From positions 1 through 64,000 of the forward strand of contig JANSLP010000172.1 in the NCBI GenBank assembly GCA_029298735.1: a stretch of DNA of 64,000 nucleotides. Direction: 5' to 3'. The notes beneath the pieces are model-generated. The model was not told where the DNA came from. It saw only the letters and a list, made by a program, of their open reading frames with translations, and searched no databases. A program made the translations under genes and the position numbers. Within the stretch, counting starts at the first letter, position 1, and the number at the start of each line of letters is the position of its first letter. The DNA is from Ophiostoma sp. CBS 140.51. Taxonomy: Eukaryota; Ascomycota; Sordariomycetes; Ophiostomatales; Ophiostomataceae. Positions 10,276 through 20,477 of this stretch are shown one piece after another.

Positions 10276-12199
10276 ATGGCGGACACAACAGAACCCCCCG
10301 CAAAGAAGGAGTTTGTGCACCCGGCGGCCAGACACGCAAAGAAGAAGTGAGTTGTCCCAGCGTTCTCTTCTGCCTTTGTCTAGCCTGCTTCTCGTTCTAA
10401 CACTTTGCAGGCCCACTGGCAACACATTCGAACCCATCAAAGCCTTTTATCTCTTCCTCGCCGCCGGCATCTTCTCGGCCGTTTACGCCCCGATCCAAGA
10501 CTGCGACGAAACCTACAACTACTGGGAACCTGCCCACTACCTCGTCCATGGCTACGGCCGCCAGACCTGGGAGTACTCTCCCGACTACTCCATCCGCAGC
10601 TGGTTCTACATTGGCCTCCATGCCGCCGTCGCCGGCCTACGGCGCATCCTCCCACAGGCCTCCAAAGTCGGCGAGTTCTACTTTGTTCGCTACATCCTCG
10701 CGGTCGTCTGCGCGCTCTGCCAGACCATCCTGTTCCAGGTCATTAGCGGCACCGTCAACCCGCGCATCGGCTTCTTCTTCATCATTGCGCTCTTCACGAG
10801 CCCCGGCAACTTCCACGCGAGCACCGCCTTCTTGCCGTCGAGCTTCGCCATGTACGCCGTGATGCTCGGCGCAGCTGCATTCATGAACTGGCGCGGTGGC
10901 CTCAAGACGCTTAGGGGCATGTTCTGGTTTGCCGTGGCGGGCGTCATTGGATGGCCCTTTGCCGCAGCCCTGTGCGCACCGTTTCTGTTGGAGGAGGGCG
11001 TGCTGGCGCTGAGCGGCGGCGGCTCGGCTCTGTTTGATGGCTTCATCCGCGTGGCGCGCGGTGTCGTCGCGGCACTGGTGCTCGTCGCCGTGGACACGGC
11101 CGTCAACACCTTCTTCTACAGGAAGGTTGCCGTGGTTGCTTGGAACATTGTCAAGTACAATATTTTTTCGGCGGCCGAGAACGGTGGAGGCCCCAACCTG
11201 TACGGCACCGAGCCGTGGACGTTCTACTTTAAGAATCTGGCCCTCAACTTCAATATTTGGTTCGTGCTAGCCCTGGCTGCACTGCCCCTTTTCCTCCTCC
11301 AGAAGATTGCCGGCACCTCCAAGAAGGGCCTTGTATCGGGCATGCGCGCCGTCGTCTTTTTGACGCCCTTTTACATGTGGCTGGCCATCTTCACTCTGCA
11401 GCCCCACAAGGAGGAGCGCTTCATGTACCCTGCGTACCCCTTCCTTGCTCTCAACGCTGCCTTTGCCCTCCACATTCTGCTTGAGGCTATCGGCCACTCG
11501 ACGCCTGGTACCCTGGCGGGTCTCATCCCCGGCAAGGTCAAGCTTTTGGCCGTTCTTGGAGTGTTTACCAGCTGCCTGGCTGTCAGCGGTCTGCGCATCT
11601 ACGGCGTCATCTCCGGCTATGGTGCCCCACTGTCAGTCTACAAGCCGTTGGGCGGTAACGTGGTGCACCACGACGTCGCGGCAGGGATCGCTGACGGCAG
11701 CATTGTCGGCAACACGGGCGACTTTGTCTGCCTCGGCAAGGACTGGTACCGCTTCCCCAACTCCTTCTTCTTGCCGCGCGATATGCACGTCAAGTTTGTC
11801 CGCTCCGAGTTCCGCGGCCTCCTGCCTGGCGAGTTCTCCGAGGCCCGCACGGGTTTCGGTCTCTGGAGCGGTGCATGGCTTCCGACGTCAGGCATGAACG
11901 ACCGCAACGAAGAGGACATGAGCACCTACGCCGACATCAGCACATGTGCTTTCATGGTCGACACACAGCACCCGGAGAACGCGCGGCTAGGTAAGGCCCT
12001 GCCGCCACACGAGCCCGACTACGTGGCCGACACGGCCAACTGGGAGATTGTCAAGTGCGAGCCGTTCCTCGATGCGGGAAACACCGAGTTCCTGGCGCGT
12101 GCCCTCTGGATTCCGGACCTAGATGTCTTGCCAGAAAAGTACCAGCGCAAGTGGGCGCGGCACTGTCTGTTGAAGCGACGTGAACAGAAGCAGACTTAG
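10276..12199 (+). CDS. ALG9: ER alpha-1,2-mannosyltransferase ALG9 (GT22)
   Basis: Exons 10276-10346 and 10411-12199 (64 bp intron GTGAGT...CTAACACTTTGCAG) encode 619 residues. ALG9 transfers mannose from dolichyl-phosphate-mannose to the lipid-linked N-glycan precursor on the luminal side of the ER. The intron restores the frame from AKK to PTGNTF, so the real start is the ATG at 10276 (MADTTEPP). Seen: the luminal GT22 signature QDCDETYNYWEPAHY with catalytic-type acidic residues at 54-57, multiple hydrophobic helices to about residue 430, HKEERFMYPAYPF typical of the family, and a hydrophilic C-terminal domain ending in RKWARHCLLKRREQKQT. Length fits fungal ALG9. Divergent from NAF1. Confidence 0.93.
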
Positions 12200-13095
12200 A
12201 TGGTTCTGTGAGAAAGGAAATAAATCAAAATATCAAGTATCTGGGTGCGTGGGTCTGGTCTTTTTACGACCCGGTTGGATTGGGACTTGCCCTATAGAGT
12301 TCCTACCTTTTTTTTATAAAAAAAAACATGTTTCTTCTATCTTTAGCGAATAAAAACTTTATGATACATCTACTCACGACGTATACACTCTTGGATTTTG
12401 AGTGATGCGGAACTTTGTCTTCGCAATGGCGAGCTCAAGCTCTATGAATAGACAAAATACGCAGACAAAACGCACAAGATGGAAAGATACATGACGAACA
12501 CGCAAACCAGGGCGACGTCAGCTAGGAGACGGGCCGGACACGGATCTCTGACGAGCCGTGCTTGCAGCTGCATCTATGGACAAGGACCCAACCTGCAGAC
12601 ACAAACTACACACGGCACACTTTCCCCCTAATTGTCCGTCCCGTCTCCTATCATCAGGGATACGCTCTCGCTCACTGGACGTTTGATTCTTTTTGAATAT
12701 TTAGAATTACTCGGACAAAACAGGTCCCTGCAGCAATAATATGGATGGAAAGAGCAAGCTTACCGGGTTGGACAGATGGGAAACGCCGTTTCCTACTTGT
12801 TTCCGTAAGCATGGCGATGAAGGTGAAAATATTTTGTAAACGGCTTCAATAACGGATAGAAGTATTTTGAATTGTTACAAGCATGAAGTTACTAGAAGAT
12901 GGTTTGTGGTACGGCGTAGATATGAATCAATATGTATTTTGAATTTCTCCTCTCCCTATTAGACTACGCGCCACCGTAATTAAATAAAATAAACACTAGT
13001 CTTGACATTACAGCAGTAACAAAGTAAACGCCCTCCATTTTCACACCCGTAGTTGTCTGTCGGCCGTCAAATTAATAGGTAAGCTCTATGCACGC
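12200..13095. other. Convergent 3' spacer
   Basis: Lies between the stops of ALG9 (+) and the CBM1 gene (-). AT-rich, especially after 12640, with T and A runs near 12310-12335 that could serve 3'-end formation. No gene seen. Confidence 0.6.
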
Positions 13096-13851
13096 TTATG
13101 CCTTCTTCACCGTCACAATCGTCGTCCACTTTGCCGTCGGTGTCGCTTTGATGTCCTCCTTTTGCACAGACTCGTCAGCAACCAGTGGGCGGCCCTCGTT
13201 GTACAGGGTGGTCGCCCGTGCCTCCATGTTGACAGTTGCAGCCGCCTCCGTGCGCTTGTTGTTGCCCGTGGCAGGAGGATCCGGCAGGATGGTGTATGTC
13301 CGGCCGCCAATGACAGTCAGAAGCGGAGGGCTATCGCCGCCACCACCGGGCGAAGGCGGTGCCGGGGTCTGCGTGGCCGACGAGTGGTGAGCTAGGATGG
13401 TGGTGCTGGGCAGCAGGTACGTGTACGACGTGGTGACAGTAATGGGTGGTGCGCCACCATTGTCGTTGCCGCCGCCAATGGTGATGATGGTCTGGGCAGT
13501 GTTTGTCTGGAGGGGCGAGTCCGGGACGCCGCCGTCGAGCGGGTCGTCCTGGCTGCCGGGAAGGCACTGGGAGTACCAGGGACTAGAGCTGTTAGACATG
13601 GTTGTTTCATAAAAAAACTACAAAAACACTGTGTATTGTACTCACTTTCCGTAGTTGCAGTAGTTGCCAGATGCGCATGCAGTAGGACCAGCGAAGGCAG
13701 AACCACCACCTGGAATTTGTCAGTATTGTAATTGAACTTATGAATATGTTCGAATTTCAGCCAACTCACATTGACTCCAAACAGGAACGGGCTTCTGTGC
13801 GGCAACAGCTGATGCCAGCACCAGCAGCTGGAGTACTGTTTGTTGTGCCAT
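13096..13851 (-). CDS. Secreted CBM1 protein without catalytic domain
   Basis: Three exons, 13851-13770, 13709-13646 and 13582-13096, with introns of 60 and 63 bp, encode 210 residues. A signal peptide (about 1-18, MAQQTVLQLLVLASAVAA) is followed directly by a family 1 carbohydrate-binding module (about 24-57). That module is assembled only after both introns are removed: VWSQCGG, GPTACASGNYC, then NPWYSQCLPG. Its four cysteines (C28, C40, C46, C56) and aromatic face (W25, Y45, W52, Y53) are those of a cellulose or chitin binding knot. The rest is Pro/Thr/Gly-rich linker-like sequence with no enzyme motif, ending KWTTIVTVKKA. Such stand-alone CBM1 proteins occur as wall-associated or effector-like proteins; the function here is unknown. 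Start and splice frames agree exactly. Confidence 0.85.
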
Positions 13852-16166
13852 CGTAGTGTGTGTGTGTATAGATGTTGGTATTGGCCCTTAGTCGTTTGGT
13901 CGTGAAGTGGATTTGGTTATGTGAATTATATGAGCGAAACTCTTCAAATTACAATGGCGTCAGAACTTTGATAGTAAAGTGACGAAAGAACAGAGCAAGG
14001 GCATCCCAACACCAGAGGGGATGACGGATATTTAAGAAGGATAGGCCAGAAGCTGCTGGCCTCAAAACGTGTCTGTTGACGTAGGCACTTTAGACGATTT
14101 GTCCCGTTCTGCTATCTTAAGTCCCTGTGCTATACGGTGAAGGGATGGTGGACGGGAGAAAAAGACAAGATGAAGCAAGGACAAGGTACGGACGTCAGGT
14201 GGAGAGGGAAAAGGGAAAACAGGCGGCAGGAGATGAAATTGTTCTAGATAAAGAAAGCGAGAGAAACATATGCTGTCATATGGCGGTGGATCGATCGAGG
14301 TTTTTGAAAAACAAGGGTCAAAACCAGGGACGGGGCGTGGGCAATACCCCTTGCAACTTTTTACTTCAACCACATCGTCCTTCCCTTTCTCCCGTTTCAT
14401 CCCATGTTATTGTTATTTTCCACATTCATCCTAGGCTTGATGGACATACTGTATGGACTTGCCCACACTCCGGGTAACCAGACCACCATGCACTTTATTT
14501 TGCCATGCATCGGCTACAACGCTTATTTCGCCTGTTTGACCCATGTCTGTCATGACGATGTGTGGTGTGCAAATTTAATCCAAATCTATGATTCCTCCGA
14601 AGTTGCAACCACAACATACGAAAGGCAATCTTATAAGGCGTTCTGGCAGTGTTCTAGATGAGCTGGGCAGGGAACAATCTACTCCGGCGATTAAGTGTTT
14701 TTGGAGAGATATGAGTGTATCTAGTGTGACTGTGAGTCTAACTAACGAGAACAATTAGGAAGGTGGTAGGACAAGATAGGTGATGGCAAAACCTTATTTT
14801 GACCGACTTTTTCCAGAGAGTCCCGTATCCTGGCAGCTGGTTATCATATTTTGGGATTCACTGGCTCAAAGTGTAAAATAGCTTCTTGCTTCTCCGTTGG
14901 GGCGTCCCGGTCGGCTGATGTATTTTGTGTTTAAATATCTTGGCAGCACAGAAACCAGACATCAAGCAGCATCTACTAGAGGAGGGATGGGCGGGATATA
15001 ATTCCGATATCATGACTGCTTCTTGGAAAATGTAAAATAAAGACGCAGCTAAAGTCTGGTTCTGGGTAAAATAGTGTTTGTAAAAATAGAGATGAGATGG
15101 AGGTCTCTTGTGCAAGTAGAAAAACAATCGAGGGATAAAAACACATGGCGTGCATGCATTCCAAATAAATTAATATCAGACGACAGCCTTGTGCAGTGGC
15201 GCCCTTAACTGGCAGAGTTATGACAAGCAGATAACAGAAACAAAAAGGCAAAACAGACGGGAGCGGGACAGCCTGCCAGGAACACTCTTATCCAGTGCCG
15301 ATAGGATCAGGGCAACTCACACTCTGTGTTCGACGTAGTTCCTGCCGTCTTTTAATATTTTTGGCTGTGTACATATATTAAACCAATTTTGTTATTCCCC
15401 GACCCGTCATCCTGGGTGGCCACACTGGCCAGACTGGCCAGCCAGATGTCTTTGGTCCCTTGTTTGTCACTATGATGGTGGAGCGGCAACCGTCGTTCCA
15501 AGCGAACTAGAGCCAAGATGAGATCAGCGAGTCTATGTAGCGATGTTATGCGATTGCAGTCTTGTCTGCTGTATCTAAATTCCTTTCCTATCTTGTTTCG
15601 TTAGCTTCAAGTGGACGTCACTGCTCTACTCTTACGTGTTTGGTTGGAAATATTCAATATTAAATACTATTTTAATGATATTAGAATTTTTCAAAAAAAA
15701 AATTCAAAACACAAGTCGTCGTATTAAATTGTTAATTTTGATTCTTTTCTATATTATTATTCTAAGAAATAAATCAAAAAGTTGGATAAAAACACGAATA
15801 TAAAAAAGACAGAATTACATAAATTCTCCATACACCAAAATACACAGTTGGCATCAAGATACGGGTGGGAAAAGAAACGTTCTCCAACAATCTCATGTGA
15901 TCTTGTGTTTGACGAAAACGGCGTTCAATCGATGGCGCATCTGTCTGTTCGTCGTAAAGGTGGTGTGGATGGACCACGGCGTCTTATCTGCGGGGTTCGC
16001 CGACCACGGAAGAAGACCACCAACAAAGGGAGGGGGCATGTAGGACATCAGATCGTAGATCTCTGCCTCGGCATCTATGAAAAAGCTTCGAAACAGTTAT
16101 TGGGTTGTTGAAACACTTTGCTCTGATTATTTCGAAAGTTTAAAGGTTGCTTTCGAAAGCGTCGTG
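13852..16166. other. 2.3 kb spacer, no convincing gene
   Basis: Promoter side of both flanking genes (CBM1 on -, HODM-like on +). Short open frames at 14060-14660 and 14860-15250 lack codon bias. A run of CTGGCCA-type repeats sits near 15425-15445. The stretch 15640-15790 is very AT-rich. Nothing else seen. Confidence 0.5.
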
Positions 16167-17621
16167 ATGGATCTTAGTGGGTTTGTTGACGATGCAACCA
16201 CTTACATGGGTAGCAACTTGGTGTCGCTTCGCGCCATTATGGATACGACCACAGCAACTGTTGCCTTTATTCTCGGTATCGCACTCGGCATCTTGGGAGT
16301 CTACAAATGCACCACAAAGTCGAAACAAGCACGCGCACGGTTGCCTTTGACAAAAAAGCCAACCGTCGACCCCAACGACATTGTCTCGCTACGACCACCA
16401 TCGCGGCGGCATGCGTTGCCACCATCTGGCACGTTTGAGAATACTCTCGATAGCGACATCTCCGCAACTGACATCAGTCTACCTGAGATCCGTCACATTG
16501 TCGGCACGTTCCCGGACTATGCCGTGCTGAGCGGCGTACCCCATCCGCAGCCCTGTCCGTCCGGGTTCGTCTTGGAAAAGGCCCGCTTTCGGCCGTTTCG
16601 GCCGTTTCGATGGCGGTACCATCAACATATGGGTAAGTTAGGGAACGAGACGACAACCAAGAAGTGTGCACACTGCTGACGACCAGCACTGATGAAACTG
16701 GACCCTGACTTCTGGCTGGAGCTGGAACACGGCTACAAGATAAGCCTCGAGATGCGCCATGCACTCGCCAAGGAACATGGCGAGAAGATTCTGTTTTGCA
16801 ATGATGACGAGTTGACATGGCTTGCCTGCCGGGAACTGCTCGAGATGGCACTCCAGTTTGTCTGCCACCGATATCCTCAATACTTTGAGGTCAGAGACAA
16901 CGTGTTCATCAACAGAGTACTGGACACAAAGACACAGCTTGATAAAGCGTACGGCCGAGACGCCCTCCAGATTCTATTTGACAACATACCGGAAGACTTT
17001 GCCATTGTGACGAGGAGTGACGACGATGGCCGATACCGTCTGCGAGCCGCCGTGGTCTGCTCCTCTGTTGGCTGGTACATTGGACAGCACCGTGGCAAGC
17101 CACTCCACGGCATCCATGCCAAAGTGACCGACTACGCGACCAAAATGGCTCGCAGCATGGACCGTTATTTTGCACGAATGCCGACGGACCAGCCGATCCA
17201 GCGCGGATCGTGGAGCATCGAGGAAGGCAAGCCATTGTTTGTGCCACACGACGATGATCGACCGGGTCGAGACGGTGGACTGCATCTCCGTTGCGACTGG
17301 CAGACGCTGCGCCGACTTCCACTGACGGGCGCCATTGTGTTCAATTTCAAGGCAACGTTTACACCGCTGACCGACTTGAGGACAGAGCCGTACGTGCCGG
17401 CTCTGCTTCACCAGATATTGAATGAAGGTGACCAGAGGCTGGTGACGCCGGGAAAGTGCATGGAGCATACACGCCAAGACGTGTTGCCTCCTTTAAAGTC
17501 TTGGGCGGATGAGCAGGCGAAGGCTGGTGTGGTACCTGACGATTGGGAACCGCGAACATTGGATGAGAGTCCATTCTATCCTGGATGGGAGGTGGTGTGG
17601 CGGACCGCCCAGGGATTTTGA
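16167..17621 (+). CDS. Haem-dependent oxidative N-demethylase-like protein (DUF3445/HODM), membrane-anchored
   Basis: Exons 16167-16632 and 16687-17621 (54 bp intron, GTAAGT...CTGACGACCAG) give 466 residues. The C-terminal two thirds match the DUF3445 family, related to bacterial subunits that oxidatively demethylate secondary or tertiary amines: LQFVCHRYPQYFEV, a DFAIV...YRLRAAVVCSSVGW core, KPLHGIHAKV, and a QRGSWSIEE segment. The N-terminus has one hydrophobic helix (about 29-47) and then KCTTKSKQARAR, so the enzyme domain is probably tethered to a membrane facing the cytosol. Start at 16167 preferred (G at -3 and +4); an in-frame ATG at 16077 would add 30 residues but has poor context. 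Substrate unknown. Confidence 0.8.
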
Positions 17622-18406
17622 GGATCTTTAAGAATTTCAAGGATCTTTTTTAAGGATGTCAAGGATCTCAAGAAAATTTTGAATGGAATTTAAGAGTTTT
17701 AATGGGACGACGGGCCACTGTGAGGAATCAAAAGGGGGGACGTGCTGCTTACGTTTGGAGATATTTTCAGCTATTTTCAGCAGGTATGAATTGCAGAAAA
17801 GGAGAGTAGAACATGAGAAGGACGGGAAAAGAAAAATAAGCGAATACAACTCTTACCGGAAGAATTAATCTTGTTGCCTCAACAGGCATCTTTTTGTAAA
17901 CAAATGGGGAAGTTTCCACGAAGAGGATTGATTGATTGGCATTTGACAGAAAGTATTTTGGAAGCCTAGATTTCTGAAACTCTACCGAGCCAATGTCCCA
18001 AAGATTGATACAAAGATGGGCAAAAAGACGGGCGGGATGCAGCGTTGGATCTAGGTAGCACTGAATGGACGGATTACAAAGTCCGTGATGTGGGGAGGGA
18101 GGCTAAAGTCCACCTTTTACTGAATACTGTTAGCTGACAGCACTAAAGGAGGAATTACGAGGTTCCTTATCCCTCTATTTGGACGTGGCGTTAAGCTCAC
18201 CCATCGTGATGCTAGTGAGCACTAACTGCGCTGACAGACGGTGTGGATAACGTCGGTTGGCGAAGCTGGGCTAGCTTCCCTTATCACATCTTCGACGTCA
18301 CCCCTCCATCAATTCGCAACATGCAGATTGTATTTAACTTCATCTTCCGCCCTTCAAAACAATCCAGATCAATTCGAAAAAGAAACATATTCCACAAACA
18401 ACAACC
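17622..18406. other. Spacer and promoter of the F-box-like gene
   Basis: Lies between two + strand genes. The first 100 bp have repeated AAGGATCTTT/CAAGGATCT-like words near 17630-17675, probably in the 3' untranslated region. The part after 18240 is a probable leader with CA-rich sequence up to ACAACC just before the ATG. No gene seen. Confidence 0.5.
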
Positions 18407-20164
18407 ATGGGGACGTGTACCGCGTCTCGCGCACAGCCGCCGCTGCTGGCACACTTTCTAGGGAAGCCCGCAGCTGCCGAGACAGCTACAGCGGGTGATA
18501 CAGCGCCAGCAGCTACAGCTTCAGATAACGGTGGCGCCAACGACTACACATCACGACAATCGACATCAACAACAAGATCAACAAACCAGCAAGTCGAATC
18601 GTCCTTCTTCCAGAAACTACCGAGCGAGATCCGGCGCATGATCTATGTCGAGGTCTGGCGCACATACGGCAGTGAAGGATACGGCGACGAGGGCTGCAAT
18701 GGAGACAACAGCAGCAATGGAAGCGGACACAGCGACACTTCGGCACAGTCGCACATGAGTGTCCGCGGTGGCCTGTCGCCGCACATTACCGCTGTCATGA
18801 TGCCATCTATGGCCTGGCTCATGTCACCGCTGCCCAGTTCGAGAAGTGGTAGCAGGAGCAACAGCAGCCGAAGCAGCAGTAGTAGCCGGAGTGAGGCGGG
18901 CGATGCACAACGACCCGCTCAACAACAACAGCAGCTTGCCCCCGCGCCTTGGACACGACAGATTCATGGATACACTGCGGCACCGTGCTTTTTGGCCGTG
19001 GACGACGACGACGATATTTGTGGCTACGACACCAACGCCCGCCGCGACAGTCTGGGGGCCGCCGCACGTGCGCAACGCCCGCCGCCCGAAGCCGACGATG
19101 TCCGCCCGCAACGACTGGCCGCCGCCCACCGGGCCGATTTGGACGCCGTCGCCGCCACTAATAGTATTTATGAAAACTCGGATACGGGCACGCCGTCGTC
19201 GACGTGGCGGGCGCGCTGGAACAGTCCCTGGCTCGGCCACTGGGTGTGTGAAGAGTACTACTCGGGGGCCGGGCAGTCCAACACAGCAGCCAAGGCCGAA
19301 ACGTCTACGACAAACAGTGACGCCGCCCCGGCGTACAGCCACAGCCACCGCCGACGCCGCCCGCCGCTGCGCCGTCCCTACCTCCCTGTACTCCTCAGCT
19401 GCCGCCGCGCCTACATTGAGGGCATCGACCTGCTGTACAGCGCCCTGACATTCCAGTTTACGGAGATGGCCACGGCCGAGGGGTTTCTTGCACGCTGGCC
19501 GTGTGTGTCGTCGGTGCGGCTGGTGATGCACATGTCCAATTCGCTGCTGGAGTTTTACCAGAAGCCCGGCGACAGCGACCAGGCGATTATTACGGCGGGC
19601 GTAGCGGCGGCATCCATGGAAGACATAGGGAGCGGTGGCACCGTCATTAATGCGCGCAATAATGCATGGCAGCGACTGTGTGTGTCCTTGGGCGCAGACA
19701 GCCTTCCCAATCTGCGGAAACTGCATGTCTGGGTGGAGGCACACGACTTGCGTGGATGGGCCAAGACAGCGGCGGAGACGCGATTGTTTGCCCAGCTGCT
19801 GGCTGCGGTTGAGACACAGAGACGGTTGACACCGGAGCGGTTTGTGTTGTACTTGCCATCACTACCACTTTTGGGGAGCAAAGAACGAGAGCTGCCGGGT
19901 TGTTATCTGGGAGAAGAGGATGAAGGGCAGGAGAAGACAAAGGGCCAGAAGTTGGGTACCGAAGAAGGAGAGGACGAGGGGGGGTCGAGCAAGGGAAAGG
20001 CTGTCGAGACTCCTGTCGACCGTCCACCATTGCCTTGCACAATCGTCCGCACTGAGCGGCCCAACTACTGGGACGTCCATATGCACATGCGGCCTGTCTA
20101 CGTCAACCGGCGCATGTCGGTTGGCAGTCGCGTGTCGGCCATGCGCCGTGCTGGTTTTCTCTAG
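18407..20164 (+). CDS. F-box-like / DUF7730 domain protein
   Basis: Single exon of 585 residues with a good start context (ACAACCATGG). Seen: an Ala/Thr/Ser-rich N-terminus; an F-box-like helix (about 64-84, SSFFQKLPSEIRRMIYVEVW); a long Ser/Asn/Arg-rich insertion; then PYLPVLLSCRRAYIEGIDLLYSALTFQF-type sequence (about 325-352), the hallmark of the large ascomycete DUF7730/F-box-like family; a variable central domain; and a charged Glu/Gly/Lys linker near 500-540. These proteins are presumed substrate adaptors of SCF ubiquitin ligases, but most members are uncharacterised. The family expands lineage-specifically in fungi. No specific role can be inferred. Confidence 0.8.
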   Translation: MGTCTASRAQPPLLAHFLGKPAAAETATAGDTAPAATASDNGGANDYTSRQSTSTTRSTNQQVESSFFQKLPSEIRRMIYVEVWRTYGSEGYGDEGCNGDNSSNGSGHSDTSAQSHMSVRGGLSPHITAVMMPSMAWLMSPLPSSRSGSRSNSSRSSSSSRSEAGDAQRPAQQQQQLAPAPWTRQIHGYTAAPCFLAVDDDDDICGYDTNARRDSLGAAARAQRPPPEADDVRPQRLAAAHRADLDAVAATNSIYENSDTGTPSSTWRARWNSPWLGHWVCEEYYSGAGQSNTAAKAETSTTNSDAAPAYSHSHRRRRPPLRRPYLPVLLSCRRAYIEGIDLLYSALTFQFTEMATAEGFLARWPCVSSVRLVMHMSNSLLEFYQKPGDSDQAIITAGVAAASMEDIGSGGTVINARNNAWQRLCVSLGADSLPNLRKLHVWVEAHDLRGWAKTAAETRLFAQLLAAVETQRRLTPERFVLYLPSLPLLGSKERELPGCYLGEEDEGQEKTKGQKLGTEEGEDEGGSSKGKAVETPVDRPPLPCTIVRTERPNYWDVHMHMRPVYVNRRMSVGSRVSAMRRAGFL

Positions 20165-20477
20165 GATACGAGCGTGAAGGGAGCCAGTCGGGAGCGAGTC
20201 GCCAATGGTTCAAAATATAGTTATGAGTACGAATGTATGAAAGTCACAATGATATGCCATTATACGAGAATGAAAACTGAATCGCAGACGTAATATCCTG
20301 CGAACGAAAACAAAGAAACAAACACCAAGACCGCCAAAAGTCCTCAAGAAACCTAAAAAAAAACCCAAAAAAAACTCCGTAGCAAAATGCCTCGTGTACC
20401 ACTCCGACACCCTTCATCCCTATTCGTAACATATTTTGACCCAACCCATATCATACCACATCCCCTCATTCATTCCT
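20165..20477. other. Convergent 3' spacer
   Basis: Between the F-box-like gene and BIR1, which converge. Contains A-rich runs (about 20355-20375) and is otherwise unremarkable. Confidence 0.6.
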
